Shown: positions 24,524 through 32,525 of the stretch, one piece after another
How positions within the stretch are numbered: position 1 is the first letter of the stretch
Layout of the letters: each line of letters begins with the position of its first letter
From: Phycisphaerales bacterium
Lineage (GTDB): Bacteria; Planctomycetota; Phycisphaerae; WQYP01
Reading direction: 5' to 3'
Assembly: GCA_027313145.1 (NCBI GenBank)
Contig: DAHVEJ010000016.1
Span: 1 to 38,198 of the forward strand
Length of the DNA: 38,198 nt
Program-made: the position numbers and the translations under genes
Notes under the pieces: generated by a model
Databases searched by the model: none
What the model was told of the DNA's origin: nothing
The model's input: only the letters and a program-made list of their open reading frames with translations

Positions 24524-25690
24524 CTAAAGTTTCAGCGATCCAATACGCGCAACCGCTTCCCGCACGCGGGATTCATCCACGGTTAGCGCCATGCGCAAAT
24601 ACCCTTCTGCCGCCGGACCAAAGCCCGCACCCGGCACCGTCACCACATGCACTTCTTCCAGCAGGCGGTTACACAAATCCATGGAACTTATTCCCTGCGG
24701 AGTATTTACCCAGCAGAAAAACCCGGCTGTGGGTTTGCGAAACTTCCAGCCAAGGGCGGATAGACCACCATGAAGCGCATCGCGCCGTCGCCGGTAAATA
24801 TCCATTTGTTGTTTCACATCCGGATGATCGTAATGTTCCAGTGCCGCGGCTCCGGCAACTTGAATGGCGTTAAATTGTCCGGAATCCACATTGCCTTTCA
24901 CCTGCCCCAGGGCCGCCACCACCGCCGGATTTCCCACCGCCCAGCCGATGCGCCAGCCGGTCATATTGAAACTCTTGGATAACGAATGAAATTCGATGGC
25001 GACATCCATCGCGCCGGGCACCTGCAAAATGCTGCACGGCGGCTGTTCAAAATAAACCTCTCCATACGCCAGATCATTGGCGATGATCCAGTTGTACTTT
25101 TTGGCCATGGCCACCGCTTTTTCATAAAAGCTCAGCGGAGCGGTTGCCGCCGTGGGGTTGTTGGGGTAATTCAACCACAGCAGCCGCGCCTGCTGCCGCA
25201 CGTCTTCGGGAATGGCATCCAAATCCGGGAGAAAATCGTTGCTCTCCAGCAAGGGAAGATGAAATACCCGTCCGCCGGAGAAAATCGCGCCGCTGGCATA
25301 CACCGGGTAACCGGGCTGCGGCACCAGAACCACGTCACCGGGATTAATAACCGCCAAAGGCAAATGGGCGATGCCGTCCTTGGACCCGATGGTGGTGATG
25401 ATATTTTTATCGGCATCGGCCGTGACGCCAAAACGTTTCTGCATGAATCGTGCCGCCGCCTGCCGAAATGCCGGCACGCCCTCATCAAACGGGTAGCGGT
25501 GATTTTTGGGATCGTAAATGGCTTTGGCCATTTCATCAATAATAAATTTATGCGTGGGCAAGTCCGGATCACCCACACCCAGGTTAATGACATCCTTGCC
25601 TGCGGCCAGGAGTGCGCGCTTTTTACGGTCAATTTCAATAAACAAATAAGGTGGCAATGCCTGCAGGCGTTGGGACTTGGTAAACGACAT
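24524..25690 (-). CDS. dapL: LL-diaminopimelate aminotransferase
   Basis: This 388-aa class I/II PLP aminotransferase matches the DapL group: R-L-Q-A-L-P-P-Y-L-F at the start, I-N-L-G-V-G-D-P-D-L-P-T, W-L-N-Y-P-N-N-P-T, and the PLP lysine in S-L-S-K-S-F-N-M-T-G-W-R. DapL converts tetrahydrodipicolinate to LL-diaminopimelate in one step for lysine and peptidoglycan synthesis. The ATG at 25690 is preceded by GGAAGG; an ATG ten codons earlier is less likely. Related aspartate or alanine aminotransferases share the motifs, so the specific call is probable. Confidence 0.82.
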   Translation of the reverse strand: MSFTKSQRLQALPPYLFIEIDRKKRALLAAGKDVINLGVGDPDLPTHKFIIDEMAKAIYDPKNHRYPFDEGVPAFRQAAARFMQKRFGVTADADKNIITTIGSKDGIAHLPLAVINPGDVVLVPQPGYPVYASGAIFSGGRVFHLPLLESNDFLPDLDAIPEDVRQQARLLWLNYPNNPTAATAPLSFYEKAVAMAKKYNWIIANDLAYGEVYFEQPPCSILQVPGAMDVAIEFHSLSKSFNMTGWRIGWAVGNPAVVAALGQVKGNVDSGQFNAIQVAGAAALEHYDHPDVKQQMDIYRRRRDALHGGLSALGWKFRKPTAGFFCWVNTPQGISSMDLCNRLLEEVHVVTVPGAGFGPAAEGYLRMALTVDESRVREAVARIGSLKL

Positions 25691-26099
25691 TAAGAATTTC
25701 CTTCCATCAGCGGAAAACAAATCGTCGCTGCCACCGGGAAAATCCGGGGCACCGCGCAGATACGCCAGTGTAAGAAATATTGAACTTCCGGTAAAGTAGC
25801 GATCAGGCTACAGGTTACAGGAGGCGTAGCCATGAGTTAGGAGCCGACATAGGTTGACGTAGGTTACAGGTTACGGGTTACAGGGGACGTTGACGTAGGT
25901 TACAGGTTACAGGGGACAGGTTACAGGGAGTTTGGAAGCGCTGGCGCTGCGGAATGCGAGATTCCAGGTCCCAGATTCGAGGTTCTAGATTCTAGATTCT
26001 AGATTCCAGGTTCTACGTCCCCCCCCCCCCCTCCCCCCAGCCGTCCCGGGGACGCAGTAACTGGACGGTGCTTAACTTGAACGGAGATACACAAATTTG
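25691..26099. repeat. Repeat-rich intergenic region upstream of dapL and lgt
   Basis: Around 25808-25935 the sequence repeats short units such as GGTTACAGG and TGACGTAGGTTACAGGTTAC, in several arrangements. Around 25981-26010 it repeats GATTCTA and GATTCCAGG-like units (ATTCTAG three times in a row). At 26019-26031 a run of 13 C is followed by T and six C. There is no gene. Similar GTTACAGG material occurs downstream of lgt. The region also has to carry the promoters of dapL and lgt. Confidence 0.8.
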
Positions 26100-27368
26100 A
26101 TGCTGGCTTATTACATTCAAACGCTTAATCCATTTATCTGGCAATGGGGAAACTCCGGATTTGGTATCCGCTGGTATGGAACAGCCTATCTGCTGGGCTT
26201 TATCATCGCGTACCTGTTAATGAAACGCTTTATCCGCACGGGCCGTATGCTGCTGCCCGCGGAGCAACTGCCGGATTTTGTGCTTTTTGTGGCGATCTTC
26301 GGCGTGTTAATCGGCGGACGCCTCGGTGAGGCGCTGCTGTATCGTCCCAGCATGTTTACCAATTTCTCGCCGCCGTTTCCTTACTGGGGATTATTGAAAA
26401 TTCAGGACGGCGGAATGGCTGCCCATGGCGGAATTGTCGGCGTGTTTATCGCCACGTATATATTCGCCCGTCGTCGCGGCTATCGCTTTCTGAACCTCGT
26501 CGATTGCGGTGCCATGGTCGCTCCCATTGGAATATTTTTTGGCCGCATCGCCAATTTTATTAACGGCGAAGTGTATGGCCATATTTCGCACGCGAAATGG
26601 GCGGTGCAGTTTCCCACCGAATTGATTTATCAATCGCAACCGCTGGACGCGCGGATTCGCCACCTGGCGGGAAAAATTGCCGCCAAACATCCAGCCAGTG
26701 CCCATTTAATGAATCAAAATCCGGTCGCCGGAATGGTGCGCTATATCAGCCATCACCTGCAATGGCATCATCCCAGCCTGGTGTCCGCGCTGGCCCTGCA
26801 TCCAAAAGAGGAAATTATCAAGCTGGCGCAAACGGGCAAATCCGCCTTTCTTAACGCGCAGCTCCAGCAGATTCCGGATTTTCTCCGTAAAATTAAGCTC
26901 GACGTTCAGGCCCGCCATTTGGCTGAAAATGTGATGGTTCGCTATCCGGCTCTTGCCGGTGCCATACGCCGCAATCCCAATATGGAGTTAATTAATCTGG
27001 CCCGGCAAGGCAACACGTTTGTCATTACCCACCTGCGTGAAATTCTCAACCCGCGGATTCCCTCGCAACTTATTGAAGCGTCACTGGAAGGGCTGCTGCT
27101 GTTTCTGCTTTGCTTTTTTATCGGGTCCCGATGGAAAAAAGAAGGCATTACCGCCGCCTGTTTTGCGACGTTCTACCCCATCATGCGAATGATCGGCGAG
27201 CAATTCCGCGCCGGCGATCAGCCCCATCTGATTTTCGGCCACTGGATCTCCCTGGGTGACTTATACAGTTGGCCGATGCTGATTCTCGGCCTGATTTTCC
27301 TGATCTGGGCCATCCGCCGCCCGGCAGCGGGGCCGGCAGGAAAGGAGCCAGGAGTTGGTGCAAAGTGA
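26100..27368 (+). CDS. lgt: Prolipoprotein diacylglyceryl transferase with central insertion
   Basis: Lgt transfers diacylglycerol from phosphatidylglycerol to the lipobox Cys of prolipoproteins in the membrane. Signatures are G-I-R-W-Y-G, G-G-R-L-G-E-A-L, the catalytic-region M-A-A-H-G-G-I-V-G-V and G-R-I-A-N-F-I-N-G-E-V-Y-G, and a late I-P-S-Q-L-I-E-A-S-L-E-G. Between W-A-V-Q-F-P-T-E and P-S-Q-L lies about 140 residues (roughly 178-318) of mostly helical, His- and Gln-rich, non-membrane sequence absent from ordinary Lgt (260-300 aa). The start could also be TTG 26097; GGAG is at 26083-26086. The insert lies on the face where substrates enter, so it may change substrate use. Confidence 0.9.
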   Translation: MLAYYIQTLNPFIWQWGNSGFGIRWYGTAYLLGFIIAYLLMKRFIRTGRMLLPAEQLPDFVLFVAIFGVLIGGRLGEALLYRPSMFTNFSPPFPYWGLLKIQDGGMAAHGGIVGVFIATYIFARRRGYRFLNLVDCGAMVAPIGIFFGRIANFINGEVYGHISHAKWAVQFPTELIYQSQPLDARIRHLAGKIAAKHPASAHLMNQNPVAGMVRYISHHLQWHHPSLVSALALHPKEEIIKLAQTGKSAFLNAQLQQIPDFLRKIKLDVQARHLAENVMVRYPALAGAIRRNPNMELINLARQGNTFVITHLREILNPRIPSQLIEASLEGLLLFLLCFFIGSRWKKEGITAACFATFYPIMRMIGEQFRAGDQPHLIFGHWISLGDLYSWPMLILGLIFLIWAIRRPAAGPAGKEPGVGAK

Positions 27369-27371
27369 CAA

Positions 27372-27472
27372 GTGACGGGTTACAGGAGACCGGTTCCAGG
27401 TTACAGGTTATAGGGAGAGATGTATTGCTCCGTGATCCGTGCCACAAAAACCTGTCCCCTGTAACCCGTCAC
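27372..27472. repeat. Inverted repeat downstream of lgt, related to the GTTACAGG repeats
   Basis: GTGACGGGTTACAGG (27372-27386) and CCTGTAACCCGTCAC (27458-27472) are perfect 15-bp inverted copies with a 71-bp spacer that holds further GGTTACAGG units. The arms could fold into a stem right after the lgt stop codon at 27366-27368, but there is no T tract, so it is not an obvious terminator. Confidence 0.75.
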
Positions 27473-27635
27473 CCGTCACCCAGGGCGAAATCATATAGAG
27501 AAGTAGACATGTCTTAGATTAAATAATATTCGTTTTTATGGATTTGCGCCAGCTGCGCTTTTGTGGTACAAGTTCCGTCTGGTACGCGAGGCCGCGCGAT
27601 TGGGTAATATTGGCTTGATATTTAAGGAGCTTGGC

Positions 27636-28808
27636 ATGGATGCTCAGCCCTCTGGTGGTGTTTTGTCATTTTTTCAGGATATCCCCGATCCCCGTGCCGC
27701 CAATGTGCGGTTCCAGGTGGCGGATATTATCGCCATGGCCATCATGGCTGTGGTGTCTGGTGCCGATGACTGGGCGATGGTCGCCGAGTATGTGCAGTCC
27801 AAAGCCAAGTGGCTTAATACGTTTATGGACCTTCCCAATGGAGCCACACCGTCTTGTCATACCTTCCGACGATTCTTCGAGCGGTTGAATCCGGAAGCCT
27901 TCGAGGCCTGCTTTCTCAAGTGGATGCAGGAGGTGGTAAAGGTTTCCGGTGGCAAACTCTTGGCGGTGGACGGTAAAACCTTGCGGCGGAGTTTCCGACA
28001 TGGCTGGGATAAAAGTGGCATGGCCCACATGGTCAGCGTATTCGCCCAGGCCAACCGTCAGGTATTAAGTCAGATTCAGTGCGATGGCAAAGGCCAGGAG
28101 ATTAGCGCGATCCTTAAAATACTGGCCTTGGTGGATATTCAGGGGGCGGTGGTGAGTATAGACGCCATGGGCTGTCAGAAGACCATTGCCGAGACGATTG
28201 TGGAATCCAAGGGGGATTATGTGTTGGCGGTTAAGGAGAATCAACCGTCGTTATATGAAGCCCTGCAACGGGAATTCAATGCGATGGTGCTCGATGGGTT
28301 CAAGGGGATTCTCCATGACGAGCACCACAGCGAAGAGGAAGGCCACAGCCGCCATGAAATACGCCGCACTTATGTGACCAACGACCTTAGCTGGCTGCCC
28401 ATGCGGAAGCAATGGGATGGCTTGGGATCCGTGGCCATGGTAGAGACGATACGGGAAGTGCTGGGAACTGAAAAACGCGAGGTTCAGACCTTCCGCCGTT
28501 ATTACATCAGCAGTTTGACAGATTGTAATGCCGCCAAGATGTCCGACTGCATCCGTGGCCATTGGGGTGTGGAGAATAACCTGCACTGGCAGTTGGATGT
28601 AAGCTTTCAGGAAGACCAGAGCCGTCTGCGCAAAGGATACGGAGCGCAGAACATGAGCCGACTGCGAAGGATGGCATTAAATCTGATCAAGCGTAATAAG
28701 ATTACAAGGGGCAAGGCCAGAAACGGCGGCATCAAGACCCGCCGTGGCCGGGCGGGCTGGGATAACGACTTCCTGCTGGAAATCCTCACCGGTACCCCGG
28801 TGGCCTGA
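27636..28808 (+). CDS. ISAs1-family DDE transposase
   Basis: The 390-aa protein has the family start F-F-Q-D-I-P-D-P-R and G-A-D-D-W, the first catalytic Asp in A-V-D-G-K-T-L-R-R-S, the second in S-I-D-A-M-G-C-Q-K-T-I-A, and the Glu region H-W-G-V-E-N-N-L-H-W-Q-L-D-V-S-F, with Y-Y-I-S-S before it. It looks full length and intact, so possibly active. ATG 27636 has AAGGAG seven bases upstream. The element ends were not found: I compared flanks at 27484-27560 and 28809-28930 without finding clear inverted repeats or a target duplication. Confidence 0.92.
   Translation: MDAQPSGGVLSFFQDIPDPRAANVRFQVADIIAMAIMAVVSGADDWAMVAEYVQSKAKWLNTFMDLPNGATPSCHTFRRFFERLNPEAFEACFLKWMQEVVKVSGGKLLAVDGKTLRRSFRHGWDKSGMAHMVSVFAQANRQVLSQIQCDGKGQEISAILKILALVDIQGAVVSIDAMGCQKTIAETIVESKGDYVLAVKENQPSLYEALQREFNAMVLDGFKGILHDEHHSEEEGHSRHEIRRTYVTNDLSWLPMRKQWDGLGSVAMVETIREVLGTEKREVQTFRRYYISSLTDCNAAKMSDCIRGHWGVENNLHWQLDVSFQEDQSRLRKGYGAQNMSRLRRMALNLIKRNKITRGKARNGGIKTRRGRAGWDNDFLLEILTGTPVA
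27636..28808 (+). mobile_element. ISAs1-family insertion sequence, minimal extent
   Basis: The transposase implies an insertion sequence. Family members have one transposase gene, short terminal inverted repeats and 8-10 bp target duplications. The coordinates here cover only the gene, since the ends are not identified. Confidence 0.7.
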
Positions 28809-29133
28809 CCAACGGCGAAAATAAAGGCTCCGTGGCACCGTAGACCGGTACGCCGCAATCCCGACGCGCCGGGAGGCGACTGCGGAATAATATGCTGCGC
28901 GTAAATACGGAATTCGGCGGCTAAAACGGCAAAGGTACGCTATTTTCACACGAACCGGTGGCCAAGTGGTGACTGACATCCCCGGAGATACCGGAAAAAC
29001 CGAATCGTCACATGGGATTTGCTATATATGATTTTGCCCTGGTTAATCCACGTAACCGCACGTAATCGCATTCCAATCCGGCTCTAAATTTGTTATAATT
29101 TCTGATTGGTTAGAAGGCTAACGGGAACCATTA
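28809..29133. other. Gap between the transposase and the ABC exporter gene
   Basis: No gene is seen in these 325 bp. The right end of the insertion sequence should lie in the first part. The last 60 bases hold the exporter promoter. Confidence 0.5.
29071..29099 (+). promoter_or_regulatory. Extended -10 promoter of the ABC exporter gene
   Basis: TGTTATAAT at 29091-29099 combines an extended -10 TG with a consensus TATAAT (29094-29099). A weak -35 candidate, TTCCAA, lies at 29071-29076, 17 bases away. The start codon is 34 bases downstream. Although an extended -10 compensates for a weak -35, this is a sequence-only prediction. Confidence 0.6.
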
Positions 29134-31305
29134 ATGAAACCATTTTGGCGATTGATGCGGGGCGCGTGGCCCTACCGCTGGCAGATTGTATTTTCGTTTT
29201 TGTGTGCCATCGGGGTGAGTTTGTCCTACGCGTCCGGCGTCGCAACACTTTATCCAGTAATGAAAATTTTTATGGGTGCGGAAGGGGTTCATGGCTGGCG
29301 GGATCAGACCATCACCCAGCAACGCCTGCACATCCAGACTTTGGGGCTGACTGCCAGTGCCCGCAAGGGGAAACTGGCCATCAGCATTCTTGGCGTTGGT
29401 GCCAAGGCTCAGGAGCCTTTGCATAGTATTCAAATTGGCGATCAAATTCGTAGCGTGCGGATTATTTCACCAACCGGCCAGGCCTCGGGAACCGCTGATT
29501 CCTGGCTCAAAATGATGGCGCTGTTAGCCAATGCCAAGCCCGGCAGCACTGCGCAATTAACTGTAACAGCTAACGATGGGTCCGCACCGCGAACGCTTTC
29601 TGCGACACTTCCGCCGGTAAAATGGAGTACGCGGCTCTGGGCGTCGGCTGTGAAGCTTATGCCGCAACGCCGAATCTGGAGCCTGTTTTGGGTGGTCATG
29701 GTCTTTATCGGTTTGTGCATTGTGGGCAGCACATTCCGTTATCTTCAGAGCTTTATCAGCGGTGTGGTGGCCAATAAAGTTATTGTTGATCTGCGACGCA
29801 AGCTTTTTAATCATATCTTGGATTTGCCGCTGTCTTACACGGCAAATAAGGGCACGCATGACCTGGTCAGCAGAGTCAACGTAGATACGACCTTTGTCGC
29901 CGGCGGTTTGGGAACTGTGCTGGGGAAAGCGATTCTTGAGCCGACAAAATCGCTGGGCGTGGCGATTCTGGCGGTCATGGTGGATTGGCAGATGTTTCTG
30001 GCCATGCTGCTGATATTGCCGGCCATGGGCGTGGTGATCCGCAAATACGGTAAGAAAATGATGAATATGGGGGGCATGCAGCTACAAGGTTGGTCGGCGG
30101 TGGTGGGAATTAGTAGCGAGTCGCTGGAGTCCATACGCGTAATCAAGGCCTACTCAGGTGCCGGTTACGAACGGCGGCGCTTTGCAAAAGCGAATCGTGA
30201 TTTGTTCAAAGCTATTCGCCATTTGCAGCATTACATGGCGCTGTCCCGCCCCATGTTTGAAACCATGTCGATCATCTTAGTAAGCATACCGCTGATGTGG
30301 GCGGCGGAGTTGACATTCCACCATGTCATTGGGCGCGACGAATTTTTCCTGATGCTGGCTTGCCTGATTGCTATTTTTGAACCCCTGCGGAAACTCAATG
30401 ATATTAACAGCCAGGTGCAAATCGCCAATTCGGCTGCCCAGCGCTGTTTTGAAATCATTGATCTTCCTCCGGAACCAAATTTATCGCCGAGCTTGCCCAG
30501 ACTGCCGCGTCATACGCAGGCGGTACAGTTCGAGAATATTTCTTTCAAATATCCCGGCCACGATGAATGGGTCTTGCAGGATATTCATATAACGATTCCC
30601 CGCGGCCAGATGGTTGCGGTGGTGGGGAGCAATGGCTCGGGCAAAACCACGCTGCTTTCTCTTTTGCCCCGGCTGTATATTCCTACCGAGGGCCGAATTC
30701 TCATTGATGGCGTAGATACAGCCACGATATCAGTAAATTCCCTGCGGCGGCAGATCGGCCTGGTGACTCAGGAAACAGTTTTGTTCTCAGATACGCTATA
30801 CAACAACATCGCTTATGGAATGCGCCAAGCCGGCCATGATCAGATTATGCAAGCGGCCCAACGCAGCTATACCGATGAATTCGCCCGTGATTTGCCCCAG
30901 GGCTACCAGACGCAGGTTGGACAGGGCGGTGCCCGGCTTTCCGGCGGGCAGCGGCAGCGCATTGCGTTGGCGCGAGCGATTTTGCGTGACCCGGCCATTT
31001 TAATACTTGATGAAGCGATGAGTCAGGTGGATTCCGACAGTGAAGCGAAAATCTCCTTAGCGCTGGAAGATTTCATGCGTGACCGCACCACCTTTATCAT
31101 TGCCCATCGCTTCAGCACCGTGATGTCCGCGGACTTGGTGGTATGCCTGGATGCCGGTCGAATCGTCGGCTGCGGCACGCATCAGGAGCTATTCACAAGC
31201 TGCCCGCCGTATCGGAGGCTGTATGAGACGCAGTTGATCAATGCCTCTGCGGAAATAAGTGAACCAATTCCTGCGGGTGCGTCATTGGCACCCGACGTCG
31301 CTTAG
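29134..31305 (+). CDS. MsbA-like ABC exporter with PDZ-like periplasmic insertion
   Basis: The 723-aa half-transporter joins an exporter membrane domain to an ATPase. The ATPase has Walker A V-V-G-S-N-G-S-G-K-T-T (about residue 496), signature L-S-G-G-Q-R-Q-R (about 602) and Walker B I-L-I-L-D-E-A (about 623), with S-Q-V-D-S-D. Homologues move lipid A, lipids or drugs outward. Between the first two membrane segments (about residues 48-175) lies an insertion absent from MsbA. Residues 85-160, with I-Q-I-G-D-Q-I and a final K-P-G-S-T-A-Q-L-T-V-T-A-N-D-G, look like a PDZ domain. In the gene order it precedes glycan genes, so it may export a glycolipid. Confidence 0.88.
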   Translation: MKPFWRLMRGAWPYRWQIVFSFLCAIGVSLSYASGVATLYPVMKIFMGAEGVHGWRDQTITQQRLHIQTLGLTASARKGKLAISILGVGAKAQEPLHSIQIGDQIRSVRIISPTGQASGTADSWLKMMALLANAKPGSTAQLTVTANDGSAPRTLSATLPPVKWSTRLWASAVKLMPQRRIWSLFWVVMVFIGLCIVGSTFRYLQSFISGVVANKVIVDLRRKLFNHILDLPLSYTANKGTHDLVSRVNVDTTFVAGGLGTVLGKAILEPTKSLGVAILAVMVDWQMFLAMLLILPAMGVVIRKYGKKMMNMGGMQLQGWSAVVGISSESLESIRVIKAYSGAGYERRRFAKANRDLFKAIRHLQHYMALSRPMFETMSIILVSIPLMWAAELTFHHVIGRDEFFLMLACLIAIFEPLRKLNDINSQVQIANSAAQRCFEIIDLPPEPNLSPSLPRLPRHTQAVQFENISFKYPGHDEWVLQDIHITIPRGQMVAVVGSNGSGKTTLLSLLPRLYIPTEGRILIDGVDTATISVNSLRRQIGLVTQETVLFSDTLYNNIAYGMRQAGHDQIMQAAQRSYTDEFARDLPQGYQTQVGQGGARLSGGQRQRIALARAILRDPAILILDEAMSQVDSDSEAKISLALEDFMRDRTTFIIAHRFSTVMSADLVVCLDAGRIVGCGTHQELFTSCPPYRRLYETQLINASAEISEPIPAGASLAPDVA

Positions 31306-31498
31306 GTGGGTGCTTAATGCCGCGGTGTCAAAACTCCATTGTTTCGGCGATGACGCTCAGGTAGGGCCTAAGTCCGGTCCACTTCCGGTAGTTCTAACCC
31401 TCTTAGCGATCCTACGGGCACAGTGGCGTGAAAGGCGGTTCATTGCTGCAGACGGAGCCGCTGGCGCGAAGGTGCAATAAAGTGCGCGGGGATTATCT

Positions 31499-32458
31499 TC
31501 AGATGTTTTGTTTGTGACTGCCGTCCGATTCCTGCAACTCTCGCCGCAGCCACGCGGCGGTGCGGGCGATTCCATCGCACAGCGACACCCTTGGTGACCA
31601 ATCCATTTCCCGCCTGATCAGAGAGTTGTCCAAGATGCTGATTGGAACGTCGAATGGCCGCCCGGGCAAGTAACGGCGGGTAATGGCCACGCCCAGCACG
31701 TCCTCAATGACGCCGACGAGAGTGTCCAGACTCGTCCCGGCACCGGTTCCCACGTTGAAAACCGTCTTATCGCCGGTGTATACCAAGGCCTTTGCAAAAG
31801 CATCGGCGACATCGCGAATATAGATGTAATCGCGGGTAATGCTGCCATCGCCCCAGATGTCAATGGGTTCCCCGCGAATGGCTCGGTATAGAAAGGCGGC
31901 AACAGCGCCTTGCGCAGTTTGGATCCGTTGCCGCTCGCCAAAGGGGTTGGCAACGCGCAAAATTACTGCCTTCCCGCCGTGAAGGTATTGGAACAAATGC
32001 AGATATTTTTCAATGGCAAGCTTTGTAATCCCGTATGAAACCTCCGGTTCAGTCGGGTGCGACTCGCTGATCGGCACGGAAGTAGGCTTACCGTACACCG
32101 TGCCGCCCGAGGAGATAAAGATAATTTTACGGACATTGTGCTCAACCATGGCACCAATCATCTGCAGCGTGGCGACAACATTCGTCTGGACATCGTAAAT
32201 CGGGTCTTCGTTGGATGTCTTCGGCAGGGTGGTTGAAACCAAATGCACCACTGCATCCATCCCCCTGACCGCGTCGTCCACATCATGCACGCTGGAGAAA
32301 TCACCTGTGGTCCATTGCACCTCTTCATGCGGATGAAAAACTCGAAATGGTTCCACGCGAGGCCTTTCAAAAATCCGCAAACTATGGCCATCAAGCAATA
32401 ACCGATCCGCCACGGCCGATCCAATAAATCCGCCGCCGCCGAAAATAACACATTTCAT
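31499..32458 (-). CDS. NAD-dependent nucleotide-sugar epimerase/dehydratase (SDR)
   Basis: The 319-aa protein belongs to the extended short-chain dehydrogenase family. It shows the NAD site F-G-G-G-G-F-I-G-S, the catalytic S-S-G-G-T-V-Y-G, and Y-x-x-x-K as Y-G-I-T-K, then the G-D-G-S-I-T-R-D-Y-I-Y-I-R-D segment typical of UDP-glucose 4-epimerase-like enzymes. ATG 32458 has GGAG a few bases upstream; a start seven codons earlier does not. It precedes no gene on its own strand, follows the large glycosyltransferase gene by 67 bp, and so likely supplies its sugar donor. Confidence 0.88.
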   Translation of the reverse strand: MKCVIFGGGGFIGSAVADRLLLDGHSLRIFERPRVEPFRVFHPHEEVQWTTGDFSSVHDVDDAVRGMDAVVHLVSTTLPKTSNEDPIYDVQTNVVATLQMIGAMVEHNVRKIIFISSGGTVYGKPTSVPISESHPTEPEVSYGITKLAIEKYLHLFQYLHGGKAVILRVANPFGERQRIQTAQGAVAAFLYRAIRGEPIDIWGDGSITRDYIYIRDVADAFAKALVYTGDKTVFNVGTGAGTSLDTLVGVIEDVLGVAITRRYLPGRPFDVPISILDNSLIRREMDWSPRVSLCDGIARTAAWLRRELQESDGSHKQNI

Positions 32459-32525
32459 CCTTTGGCTCCATGTTAACAATTAAAGCGGATTATCATGTAG
32501 AAATAAAGAAATCGCAAGGTTTTCC

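Noticed and set aside
25808-25935. Possible CRISPR array
   Set aside because: The repeated units are irregular, overlap each other, lack unique spacers of uniform length, and no cas gene is near.
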